NCBI GenBank assembly: GCA_021788685.1
Contig: JAJYKH010000061.1
Span: 1 to 11,310, forward strand
Origin: Deltaproteobacteria bacterium
GTDB taxonomy: Bacteria > Desulfobacterota > Desulfobulbia > Desulfobulbales > UBA5123
Reading direction: 5' to 3'
DNA: 11,310 nt
The notes under the pieces are model-generated. The model searched no databases, was not told where the DNA came from, and saw nothing but the letters and a program-made list of their open reading frames with translations. The translations under genes and the position numbers were made by a program. This document shows, piece by piece, positions 1 to 6,698 of the stretch (the stretch's first letter is position 1; every line of letters begins with the position of its first letter).

Positions 1-723
1 GGGGACCTGCGGGTGGCGGTCCAGCCGGTCACCCTCGGACCGGCCGACCTGCCCCCCAACATCGGCTGCCCCCCAGGCGACTATGTGAAGCTGGCCGTGA
101 GTGATAGCGGCCCGGGCATGGACGCGGCCACCAAGGCGCGGATCTTCGAGCCGTATTTCACTACCAAGGGCGTGGGGAAGGGGTCCGGGATGGGCCTGGC
201 CGTGGTGCACGGCATCGTCGAGCGCCACCAGGGTTTCGTCACGGTCGACAGCGCCCCCGGCAAAGGGGCGACCTTCACGGTCTACTTCCCCCGCAGCGAG
301 GCGCCCTCGGAGGAAGAAGCCGGGGAAACCGGCCCGCCTCCCGGAGGCAGCGAGCACGTTCTCCTGGTGGACGATGAAGAGGGGCTGGCCAAGCTGGGCA
401 AGGCCACCCTGGAAAAGCTCGGCTATCGGGTGACCACCACCGGGGACCCCTTGGAGGCCCTGGAGATGGTCCGCTCCGATGGAAAGGCGATTGACCTGCT
501 CATCACCGACCAGACCATGCCGCACCTGGCCGGAGACGAGCTTGCCCGCCGGGTCCTCGCCATCCGGCCGCACCTGCCGATCATCCTTGCCACCGGCTTC
601 AGCTCCAGGGTGGACGAGGAGAAAGCCAGGGAGATCGGCATAAGCCACTTCATTGCCAAGCCCTTCTCCTCCCGCGAGCTGGCGCACACGGTCCGGATGG
701 TTCTCGATCGGGAACGCAGCTAA
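1..723 (+). CDS. Hybrid sensor histidine kinase / response regulator, C-terminal part (5' end outside window)
   Basis: The reading frame is open from base 1, so the gene starts outside the window; the GTG at 13 is simply an internal valine codon. The 240 visible residues hold the end of a HATPase_c ATP-binding domain (residues about 28-98): G1 box DSGPGM at 35-40, F box IFEPYF at 48-53, and G2 box GKGSGMGLAVVHG at 59-71. A short acidic, Pro/Gly-rich linker (99-118) leads to a CheY-like receiver (119-236). The receiver has the acidic pair D124-D125, the predicted phospho-acceptor D170 in LLITDQTMP, the switch threonine T198 and the conserved lysine K220 in AKPF. The DHp dimerisation/phospho-histidine helix and sensor domains would lie to the left and cannot be judged. 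By family knowledge the receiver may take phosphate from its own kinase core and act as a phosphorelay or sink module. The output partner is unknown. The stop codon overlaps that of the convergent cheZ-like gene. Confidence 0.93.
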   Translation, partial: GDLRVAVQPVTLGPADLPPNIGCPPGDYVKLAVSDSGPGMDAATKARIFEPYFTTKGVGKGSGMGLAVVHGIVERHQGFVTVDSAPGKGATFTVYFPRSEAPSEEEAGETGPPPGGSEHVLLVDDEEGLAKLGKATLEKLGYRVTTTGDPLEALEMVRSDGKAIDLLITDQTMPHLAGDELARRVLAIRPHLPIILATGFSSRVDEEKAREIGISHFIAKPFSSRELAHTVRMVLDRERS

Positions 724-1349
724 AATCCGAATTCCGCCAGCAGATCGTCCACCAGATCTTGTTTGAGAACTTCGGGAGTGGAGGGGGCGTTTACTTCGCG
801 CAGCATCTCGGTTTTCTTCTGGATGTTCTCTGGTGAGGTGTCGCGATAAATGTTCAGGACGATGAGGGACTCGATCAGCCATTGCCTGATCTGCTGAATG
901 TCCTTGACCATGGCTTCCATCTTCTGCCGAGCCACATCCTGATAAGACTGGGAGGCGATGATGTCGAAGGCGGCCCCTCGTATGCCATGCAGCGGGTCGC
1001 CCATGGCCGCCTCGGAGAGTCGTTTGGCTTTGAAGCTTTCTTCCAATTTGTCGGCGATGGCGATCAGCTTGTCCGCCTTGTCGAGCACCACCTCGGTGGC
1101 TTGAGCCATCAGTCCTTCCACGGATTCAGCCGTGCTCACCAAGAGGGGCGCCTGTTCGCCCGCACTGGAGAGTGGATTTTCCACCGAGCGCATGTTGCCG
1201 AGGATACTGTTTATTCGTTGCGCGAGGGTGGCGAGCATCCCCTCGGCATTCACGGGCGCTTCCGTGCAATCGAATTCCCCCTGGAGCAGGGCCTCGGTTA
1301 CCTGAATCAGGATGGCGACATTCTTGTCTGCATCGGCGCTTGAGGCCAT
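720..1349 (-). CDS. cheZ: CheZ-like chemotaxis phosphatase (CheY-P dephosphorylation)
   Basis: The 209-residue protein is almost entirely helical and has two CheZ hallmarks. Residues 132-146 read ASQSYQDVARQKMEA, matching the catalytic stretch of CheZ where Asp and Gln sit four apart (E. coli D143/Q147; here D138 and Q142). The extreme C-terminus QDLVDDLLAEFGF (197-209) closely resembles the C-terminal CheY-binding peptide of enterobacterial CheZ (VDDLLDSLGF). The long helix around 70-175 would form the dimeric four-helix bundle, with a flexible linker at about 176-196. CheZ speeds hydrolysis of the aspartyl-phosphate on CheY or CheY-like receivers in the cytoplasm. Length is close to the usual roughly 210 residues. 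The ATG at 1349 begins the open stretch; its Shine-Dalgarno is weak. No other chemotaxis gene is in the window, so this is an orphan here. It may be cotranscribed with the GGDEF gene upstream. The call rests on two short motifs and overall helicity. Confidence 0.82.
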   Translation of the reverse strand: MASSADADKNVAILIQVTEALLQGEFDCTEAPVNAEGMLATLAQRINSILGNMRSVENPLSSAGEQAPLLVSTAESVEGLMAQATEVVLDKADKLIAIADKLEESFKAKRLSEAAMGDPLHGIRGAAFDIIASQSYQDVARQKMEAMVKDIQQIRQWLIESLIVLNIYRDTSPENIQKKTEMLREVNAPSTPEVLKQDLVDDLLAEFGF

Positions 1350-1382
1350 ATCTTTTCAGAAGGTGAACGTCGTAACAGTTGG

Positions 1383-1415
1383 CAACCGCGGGAGCGGTTG
1401 AGAGAAATTAACCGC
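1383..1415 (-). promoter_or_regulatory. Leader with alternative hairpins upstream of cheZ
   Basis: Three related segments lie between the GGDEF gene and cheZ: aaccgc at 1384-1389, its complement gcggtt at 1394-1399, and aaccgc again at 1410-1415 (+ strand). The middle segment can pair with either neighbour. The first choice is a 7-bp stem (1383-1389 with 1394-1400, 4-nt loop); the other is a 6-bp stem with a 10-nt loop. In the minus-strand transcript the shorter-loop hairpin ends 34 nt before the cheZ start codon. No U-tract follows, so it is not a standard terminator. A regulatory role is inference only. Confidence 0.3.
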
Positions 1416-1466
1416 GAAAGATACTGAAACCAGATTCGAAAATCAATCAAAAGAAAAAATTTGAAC

Positions 1467-3218
1467 CTAGCGATACCGTTTGTGTGTTCGATAAAATTCT
1501 TCTTTTGCCCGGTACATAAGGGTATCGGCCTCTTTGATGACATCTTCCGGTGGATGGCGATCGGTGCCTGTCGCGCCCAGGCTGACCGTGACCGGAAAAG
1601 TTTCATTTTCTCCCACTGGAAGAGCCACCTCCTTGAACACCCGCGTCTCCAGCAGTGCGCGGACCGCAAGCGCGCCAGCGGTATCGGTGTTGGGCAGAAG
1701 GATGACAAATTCATCGCCGCCTGTCCGGGCCACGATATCCGTGGACCGCACCGCTCCCCTCATGAGGCCGGCGACCTTGAAAAGCAGCCGGTCACCTGCC
1801 TCGTGGCCGTACCGGTCGTTGGCCGATTTCAAGCCGTTGACATCGGCCACCACCGCTGCAAAGGGAATGGCGTACTTCCGGTGCTTCTCCATCTCTTCCC
1901 GCAGGGCCCTCTCCATGTAGCCCCAGTTGAAAAGCCCGGTCAAGGGATCGGTGTTGGCGCGTTGCTCCAGTTGCCGCATGAGCTGCTGGTTGTGGAGAAA
2001 GGCCCCCAGGGGCTCCGCAAACAAACTGATCACTTCCTGCTCTTCCGGTTGGGGGTATTCGCCCCTCAATACCAGCAAGCCCACCCGTTTGCCGTCACCC
2101 CCCAGAAGGTTGATCGCGGTCGATTGCTGCCACGGCAGCCGCTCACTGGGAAAAGGCTTCTCAGGGGCCTGCTGCACCTCGCGCGACAAAAAGGCCCGGA
2201 CCAGGCTGTTGATCTCCTGATCGGCTATCCCCCGATATCTTGCAGTCCAGAGATTGCCTACCCGGATATCCTGGACCAGGATGACGGCTGCCGGTGCCTT
2301 GAGGAGCTTGGGAAAAAGGTCGAGGAAACTGTCGAGCACCTTTTCCAGGTCCGCCTTTTTCTGCATCCTGGCGCTCAGCTCCACCAGCCCGCTGAGGATT
2401 TCATTGTGCCTGGTGATTTTTTTCTGCTGCTTTCTGATTTGCTCGATGAGCTCGATCTGCCGGGTCGTATCCCGGAAGATCAAAATCCGATCACCCTCCT
2501 CGGAGGACACGACCGTCTCGGTGAAATACCGATCTCCCAGGCGATGGCTCTTCTTCGCTCCACCGGGACGTCTCTTGAGCTCGTTGCCGGGTGGCGCGGG
2601 GCAGGAAGGGCAGGGAGATTCGAGCCCCAGCAGCTCATGGCAGTGGCGGGGGGAGGCGCTCCGCCCGAAAAGGGCTGCTGCCCGGTTGCATTCCCTGATG
2701 CCGAAGGTCGCATCCACCCAGACGATCGCCTCCGGCAACAGATCCAGCAGGCGCCGCAGGTTCCGCCCTTCCCGCACCGACTCGTTCCGTTGCCGATCGA
2801 GCAATACCTGCTTGGCCTGCAGCTCCTTGCGGATCAGGTCGAGCTGCCGGAGCGATGTCACTTCCCTGGTGACGTCCTGCAGGGTGATGATGACGTGATC
2901 TCCCCAGCGGTGATAAAAGCGTTTCACGAAGACATCATCGCCATTTTCGTTCCTGAGGATGGCGGAGCGCTGGGCGAATCCGGTCCGGGGCAGGGCAGGA
3001 AGTGGACAATCCTCACACGGAATTCCGGATTGAAAAAGCAGCTGGTAACAGGGTGTGCCCAGAATTTCATCGGTCTGCATTTTGCCGATGATCCGCCCAG
3101 CCGATTGGTTCGCCATGGTGGCACGCCGCTCGTTGTCGAGGATCAGGATTCCTGCCTGGGCTCCATCGAGAATGGAGGTCAGGACGGAGTCGGATGGAAA
3201 GGCGGAGAGAGGCGGCAT
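1467..3218 (-). CDS. Cytoplasmic PAS-PAS-GAF-GGDEF diguanylate cyclase
   Basis: This 583-residue protein is predicted to join two GTP into cyclic di-GMP. Order of domains: PAS at about 12-120, a helical connector 121-150, a second PAS 151-255, another coiled-coil-like connector 255-275, a GAF-like domain about 275-415, and GGDEF 420-578. The GGDEF domain has the metal-binding aspartate D459, N467-D468 in the base-binding loop, the intact GGDEF signature at 500-504, and an intact inhibitory I-site RSTD (491-494) exactly five residues before the signature. Both PAS domains carry a cysteine triad: C57, C68, C71 and C193, C203, C206, each ending in PCxxCP. No signal peptide or membrane helix is visible, so it should be cytosolic. 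The start codon ATG has AAGG 5-8 bases upstream. The signal sensed is unknown; the cysteines point to redox, metal or a cofactor. cheZ follows 117 bp downstream on the same strand. Confidence 0.95.
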   Translation of the reverse strand: MPPLSAFPSDSVLTSILDGAQAGILILDNERRATMANQSAGRIIGKMQTDEILGTPCYQLLFQSGIPCEDCPLPALPRTGFAQRSAILRNENGDDVFVKRFYHRWGDHVIITLQDVTREVTSLRQLDLIRKELQAKQVLLDRQRNESVREGRNLRRLLDLLPEAIVWVDATFGIRECNRAAALFGRSASPRHCHELLGLESPCPSCPAPPGNELKRRPGGAKKSHRLGDRYFTETVVSSEEGDRILIFRDTTRQIELIEQIRKQQKKITRHNEILSGLVELSARMQKKADLEKVLDSFLDLFPKLLKAPAAVILVQDIRVGNLWTARYRGIADQEINSLVRAFLSREVQQAPEKPFPSERLPWQQSTAINLLGGDGKRVGLLVLRGEYPQPEEQEVISLFAEPLGAFLHNQQLMRQLEQRANTDPLTGLFNWGYMERALREEMEKHRKYAIPFAAVVADVNGLKSANDRYGHEAGDRLLFKVAGLMRGAVRSTDIVARTGGDEFVILLPNTDTAGALAVRALLETRVFKEVALPVGENETFPVTVSLGATGTDRHPPEDVIKEADTLMYRAKEEFYRTHKRYR

Positions 3219-3265
3219 GCTGCCTTACTGTATGTTTTTAGGCAATTTGGCTGAGCTTCGCGGCA

Positions 3266-3294
3266 ATGATATTCCGGGCGCAGTCGAAAAGCAA
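3266..3294 (-). promoter_or_regulatory. Candidate sigma-70 promoter for the PAS-GAF-GGDEF gene
   Basis: On the minus strand TTGCTT (3294-3289) and TATCAT (3271-3266) are separated by 17 bases. The -10 box matches TATAAT in five of six positions; the -35 box matches only three of six. Transcription would start about 40 bases before the ATG at 3218. A perfect TTGACA further upstream (about 3363-3358) has no -10 at proper spacing. Confidence 0.35.
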
Positions 3295-3409
3295 CGATCC
3301 GGTGCGACAAACTGTCATTTTCCCTTATATTTTACCGCGTGCATTCTGGGAGATCGCCTGTCAATGGGTGCCGAGCTTGCAGCTTGCCCGTCGAGCCGCC
3401 CGGTAAAAT

Positions 3410-3445
3410 AAAAGGCCGGGAGCGCAAAGAAGCCCCCGGCCTTTT
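3410..3445 (-). terminator. Rho-independent terminator of lon
   Basis: A perfect 11-bp stem, AAAAGGCCGGG at 3410-3420 paired with CCCGGCCTTTT at 3435-3445, encloses a 14-base loop. It lies 23 bases past the lon stop codon. In the minus-strand transcript the stem is followed by UUUU-A-UUUUA, so termination of leftward lon transcription is well supported. The flanking A-run gives it partial bidirectional character, but no rightward gene ends here. Confidence 0.9.
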
Positions 3446-3468
3446 CCGGATCGGTCCGGCGGTCCTGC

Positions 3469-5841
3469 TCACGTGACGATCGCCACCTCGAAGGCCTCCC
3501 GGATGCTGTTCACGTAATGGAAGGTGAGCCCCTTCTTGGCGTGCTCCGGGATCTCCCCCACGTCCTTCTCGTTGATTGCCGGCAGGATCACCTCGGAGAG
3601 GCCGGCGCGCGCCGCCGCCAGCACCTTCTCCTTGATGCCGCCCACCGGCAGCACGTCGCCCCGCAGGGTGATCTCGCCGGTCATGGCCAGGTCCTTGCGC
3701 ACGCTCCGCCCGGTGAGCAGGGAGCAGAGCGACACCACCATCGCCACCCCGGCCGAGGGACCGTCCTTGGGAATGGCCCCTTCCGGAACGTGGATGTGGA
3801 TGTCGGTCCGGGCGAAGGTCTCGTCCGGGATGGACAGCTGTTTCGCGTTGGAGCGGATGTAGGTGAGGGCGGCGGTGGCCGACTCCTTCATGACGTCCCC
3901 CAGCTTGCCGGTGAGGGTGAGCATCCCCTTCCCCGTCATCCGGGCCGCCTCGATGAACATGATCTCGCCGCCGACGGGCGTCCAGGCCAAGCCGGTAGCG
4001 AGCCCCGGCCCCCAGGTGCGGGCCGCGCTCTCCTGGAAGTAGCGGGCCGGCCCCAGGAAGTCCGGGAGCTGCCCGGGCTCGACGGTGATGCGGCCGGTGG
4101 CGCCGGCCACGATGTCCTTGGCCACCCCCCGGCAGACCGCGGCGATTTGCCGCTCGAGGGTCCGCACCCCCGCTTCCCGGGTGTAGGAGCGGATGATGGC
4201 CCGGATCGTCTCGTCGGTGAGCACCAGGTTGTCGCCGCTGAGGCCGTGCGCCTCCAGCTGCTTGCCCACCAGGTGGGTCTTGGCGATCATCAGCTTTTCG
4301 TCCTCGGTGTAGCCGGGCAGCTCGATGATGTCCATCCGGTCGCGCAGCGGGCCGGGAACGGTGTCCAGCACGTTGGCGGTGGTGATGAACATGACCTTGG
4401 AGAGGTCGAACGGGATCTCCAGGTAGTGGTCGGCAAAGGTGGAGTTCTGCTCGGGGTCGAGGACCTCGAGGAGCGCCGAGGCCGGGTCGCCCCGGAAGTC
4501 CATGCCGATCTTGTCGATCTCGTCGAGCATGAAGACCGGGTTGTTCGAGCCCGCCTTCCGGAGGCTCTGGATGATGCGGCCGGGCAGCGCCCCGATGTAG
4601 GTGCGCCGGTGGCCGCGGATCTCCGCCTCGTCGCGGACCCCGCCCAATGAGAAGCGGACGAACTTGCGGCCCATGGTGCGGGCGATGGACTGGCCGAGCG
4701 AGGTCTTGCCCACCCCGGGCGGGCCGGCGAAGCAGAGGATCGGCCCCCGCATGTCCTGCTTGAGCTTGCGCACCGCCAGGAACTCGATGATCCGCTTCTT
4801 GATCTTTTCCAGGCCGTAGTGGTCCTCGTCCAGGGTGCGCTGGGCCTGGGCCACGTCCAGGTTGTCCGGGGTGGAGACTGACCACGGGAGATCGAGGATC
4901 CAGTCCAGGTAGTTGCGGGACACCGTGTACTCGGGCGACGAGGGCTGGATCCGGGCCAGCCGGTCGAGCTCCTTTCCCGCCGCCTTCTTGGCCTCGCCGG
5001 TGAGGGCGGCCTTCTCCAGCCGCTCCCGGAGGTCGCGCAGATCCACGTTCTCCCCCTCCTCGCCCAGCTCCTTGCGGATGGCCTGGAGCTGCTGGCGGAG
5101 GAAAAACTCCCGCTGCTTGGCATCCATGTCCTCCTTGACGCTCTTTTGGATCTGGGCGCTCATCTCCACCGTCTCCAGCCGCTTGTGGAGCTCGCGGGCC
5201 ACCCGGTGGAGGAGCGGCTTCAGCTCCTCGATCTCCAGGATCTCCTGCTCCTGATCCAGGGGCAGGTTGCACTGGGAGACGACGAGGTAGGCGATGTGGA
5301 AAGGGTTGGTGAGCGACTGAACGGTCATCAGCAGCTCGGGCGCGAGCTGGGCCAGCTCCGCCAGCCGCTTGAGCTCGCTCCGGAGATTGATGAGAAGGGC
5401 CTCCACCTCCCGGTCGCTCGCCTCCACCATTTCGATGGGCCGGACCCGGGCCCGGAGGTAGGGCTCATCCTGGACGTACTCCCCGATGCGCAGCTTCTTG
5501 ACCGCGCTCATCAGCACCTGGTAGCCCTCGGTGGTCTTGAGCAGCTTGTGGATGTAGCCCATGACCCCGACCGCATACAGGCTTTCCCGGGGGGGCTTCT
5601 CCTCCTCTTCGGACGACTTGAAGGCCACCGCGGCCACCAGCCGGTCCTTGAGCAGGGCCTCGTCGATGAGCTGCTTGGAGGAGCTCTGCTGGATCTGGAG
5701 CGGAAAGCCCATCCCGGGATAGAAGACGAAGCCCCGCAGGGGCAGCACCGGCAGCTCGTCCGGGACGGGCAGCTTGGCGGGGTTGACCGATTGCCGTTCC
5801 TCTTTTTCTTCGACCGCTTCTTTGATGTCGTTCGTGGTCAT
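3469..5841 (-). CDS. lon: ATP-dependent protease Lon (LonA type, EC 3.4.21.53)
   Basis: Lon is a cytosolic homohexameric AAA+ serine protease that unfolds and degrades damaged proteins and selected regulators. At 790 residues it is the usual LonA length. The N-terminal substrate-recognition domain covers about 29-220 (ELPVLPLRGFVFYPGM near its start), with a helical segment at 225-310. The AAA+ module (about 335-590) has Walker A GPPGVGKT at 373-380 and Walker B VFMLDE at 436-441. The protease domain (about 600-785) has the catalytic serine S696 in PKDGPSAG and the catalytic lysine K739 in GGIKEK, 43 residues apart as in E. coli Lon (S679/K722). The ATG is preceded by an AGGGAG Shine-Dalgarno with 7-base spacing, and the start matches the family N-terminus. 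It lies 73 bp downstream of hsp20 on the same strand and ends in a strong terminator, so the pair is probably a heat-shock operon. No truncation or missing key residue is seen. Confidence 0.98.
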   Translation of the reverse strand: MTTNDIKEAVEEKEERQSVNPAKLPVPDELPVLPLRGFVFYPGMGFPLQIQQSSSKQLIDEALLKDRLVAAVAFKSSEEEEKPPRESLYAVGVMGYIHKLLKTTEGYQVLMSAVKKLRIGEYVQDEPYLRARVRPIEMVEASDREVEALLINLRSELKRLAELAQLAPELLMTVQSLTNPFHIAYLVVSQCNLPLDQEQEILEIEELKPLLHRVARELHKRLETVEMSAQIQKSVKEDMDAKQREFFLRQQLQAIRKELGEEGENVDLRDLRERLEKAALTGEAKKAAGKELDRLARIQPSSPEYTVSRNYLDWILDLPWSVSTPDNLDVAQAQRTLDEDHYGLEKIKKRIIEFLAVRKLKQDMRGPILCFAGPPGVGKTSLGQSIARTMGRKFVRFSLGGVRDEAEIRGHRRTYIGALPGRIIQSLRKAGSNNPVFMLDEIDKIGMDFRGDPASALLEVLDPEQNSTFADHYLEIPFDLSKVMFITTANVLDTVPGPLRDRMDIIELPGYTEDEKLMIAKTHLVGKQLEAHGLSGDNLVLTDETIRAIIRSYTREAGVRTLERQIAAVCRGVAKDIVAGATGRITVEPGQLPDFLGPARYFQESAARTWGPGLATGLAWTPVGGEIMFIEAARMTGKGMLTLTGKLGDVMKESATAALTYIRSNAKQLSIPDETFARTDIHIHVPEGAIPKDGPSAGVAMVVSLCSLLTGRSVRKDLAMTGEITLRGDVLPVGGIKEKVLAAARAGLSEVILPAINEKDVGEIPEHAKKGLTFHYVNSIREAFEVAIVT

Positions 5842-5865
5842 GCAGGAGCTCCCTTTGTCTGGTCT

Positions 5866-5897
5866 GCGGCCGGGCGGCGTTCCGGCCGCCGGGCCGC
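5866..5897 (-). repeat. GC-rich hairpin between hsp20 and lon
   Basis: Arms 5866-5878 and 5885-5897 pair at 12 of 13 positions around a 6-base loop. The structure begins 17 bases after the hsp20 stop codon and ends 24 bases before the lon start. No T-run follows on the minus strand, so it is not a standard intrinsic terminator. In an hsp20-lon transcript it could protect the hsp20 3' end, cause partial termination, or set the hsp20:lon ratio; this is inference. Confidence 0.55.
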
Positions 5898-5914
5898 GGG
5901 CATCCGCGTCCGGG

Positions 5915-6352
5915 CTAACCGACCTGGACCGTGATCTTCCCTTTGTGGCCCAGCTTGGGCAGGCGGATGAGCAGGTAGCCGTTCCGGTAGATGGACGAGG
6001 TGTCGGCCACGTCCACCGCCACCGGCAGGGGAATGGTCCGCTCGAAATGGCCGTGCTCGATCTCGAGCTGGTGGACGCAGGAGGCGTTCTCCACCGGCGG
6101 GAAACGGCGGTCGCCGGTCACGGTCACGCTCCGCGGCTCGGCCAGGACCGAGATGTCCCGGGGCTCGATGCCCGAGATCTCCAGGCACACCACCACCTCC
6201 GTTTCGGTTTCGTACACGTCGGCGGAGGGCATCCAATCGTTTCCGGCCTGGAACGGGCCCATCCGCGCCAGCGACATATTGCGCAGCATCCGGCCCATCT
6301 GTTTTTCCATTTCGGCAAACTGCTTCGACACGCTTTTCCGGGACTGATCCAT
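5915..6352 (-). CDS. Small heat shock protein, Hsp20/alpha-crystallin family
   Basis: Small heat shock proteins are ATP-independent cytoplasmic holdases that form oligomers and bind unfolding proteins. From the ATG at 6352 the protein has 145 residues, the normal size. A Met-rich amphipathic N-terminal arm (1-38) precedes the alpha-crystallin domain (about 40-132), with the expected WMPSADVYET start, LEISGIEPRDISV centre, a GHFERTIPLP turn and the hallmark NGYLLIRLPK near the end. The C-terminal tail carries the I-x-I/V oligomer motif (I140-T-V142). The frame stays open upstream to a TTG at 6490, but the extra 46 residues have no family likeness. The ATG at 6352 has a GAGGAAG Shine-Dalgarno at 6361-6355, which decides the start. 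lon follows 73 bp downstream and the cyclic-nucleotide-binding gene is divergent. Heat-shock control is likely; see the candidate promoter at 6563-6591. Confidence 0.95.
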   Translation of the reverse strand: MDQSRKSVSKQFAEMEKQMGRMLRNMSLARMGPFQAGNDWMPSADVYETETEVVVCLEISGIEPRDISVLAEPRSVTVTGDRRFPPVENASCVHQLEIEHGHFERTIPLPVAVDVADTSSIYRNGYLLIRLPKLGHKGKITVQVG

Positions 6353-6540
6353 GACTTCCTCGCGGGCAACAGGTTTTGTCGGCCTCGCAGAAGTGGCTCC
6401 GCCGACGGTCCACCTCTGTAAGTTGTTGTTTTCTCGTTTCCGTCCGCTGCAGCCGGAGGTCGTTGCGAGATCATCAGATCTTCGGGGCAACGAACCCTGC
6501 CGCAGGGGGCGTTCCGGGCTCTCTCGTTTACCGTATCATT

Positions 6541-6574
6541 CCGGCCTATTGCAACGAAAGCAAAATAAGGCCGG
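6541..6574. repeat. Imperfect inverted repeat in the hsp20/cNMP divergent promoter region
   Basis: CCGGCCTATT at 6541-6550 is complementary to AATAAGGCCGG at 6564-6574 apart from one extra A, giving 10 pairs across a 13-base centre. It overlaps the candidate -10 element for hsp20. It could be an operator, or a hairpin at the start of the hsp20 leader. There is no T-run beside it that would make it a terminator. Confidence 0.45.
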
Positions 6575-6591
6575 CCGGGGCCCATGGCAAG
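6563..6591 (-). promoter_or_regulatory. Candidate heat-shock (sigma-32-like) promoter for hsp20-lon
   Basis: On the minus strand CTTGCCA (6591-6585) and CCTTATTT (6570-6563) are 14 bases apart. The heat-shock consensus is CTTGAAA, 11-16 bases, CCCCATnT. Matches are five of seven at -35 and five of seven defined positions at -10. Transcription would start near 6556, leaving a leader of about 200 nt before hsp20. It is the best match noticed by eye and was not scored by a matrix. Confidence 0.35.
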
Positions 6592-6698
6592 GCCAGCTGA
6601 GCGGACCAGCGGCGGGGCCGGGTTTCCCTTGCCTTTCCCTGGGTTGAGATGCTAAAGCAAATGGGCGACATCCAATCGAACGGGGGGGGAGGGAACCC

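Larger units (their letters stand above)
6353..6698. other. 346-bp divergent intergenic region between hsp20 and the cNMP-binding gene
   Basis: No supported gene lies here. Going leftward from the candidate promoter at 6563-6591, the region would form a roughly 200-nt hsp20 leader. That leader holds a 6-bp stem (gtcggc 6378-6383 with gccgac 6401-6406) close to the hsp20 ribosome binding site and a small inverted repeat AGATC-ATCA-GATCT at 6468-6481. A larger inverted repeat spans 6541-6574. I see no CIRCE element. For the rightward gene I see a strong ribosome binding site but no convincing sigma-70 promoter. Confidence 0.6.

Noticed and set aside
1461..3254. A 597-codon open frame on the + strand, antisense to the cytoplasmic diguanylate cyclase.
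   Set aside because: The opposite strand encodes clear PAS, GAF and GGDEF domains. The antisense frame has no recognisable domain and is a by-product of GC-rich codon use.
3374..3387. 7-bp tandem duplication AGCTTGC-AGCTTGC.
   Set aside because: Two short copies only, with no recognised function; chance is sufficient.
3332..5272. A 646-codon open frame on the - strand within and beyond lon, in another frame.
   Set aside because: It is low-complexity (Pro, Gly, Arg, Ala-rich), out of frame with lon, and runs through the lon terminator.
6353..6490. N-terminal extension of Hsp20 from a TTG at 6490.
   Set aside because: The 46 extra residues show no family likeness, and the ATG at 6352 has a proper GAGGAAG ribosome binding site.
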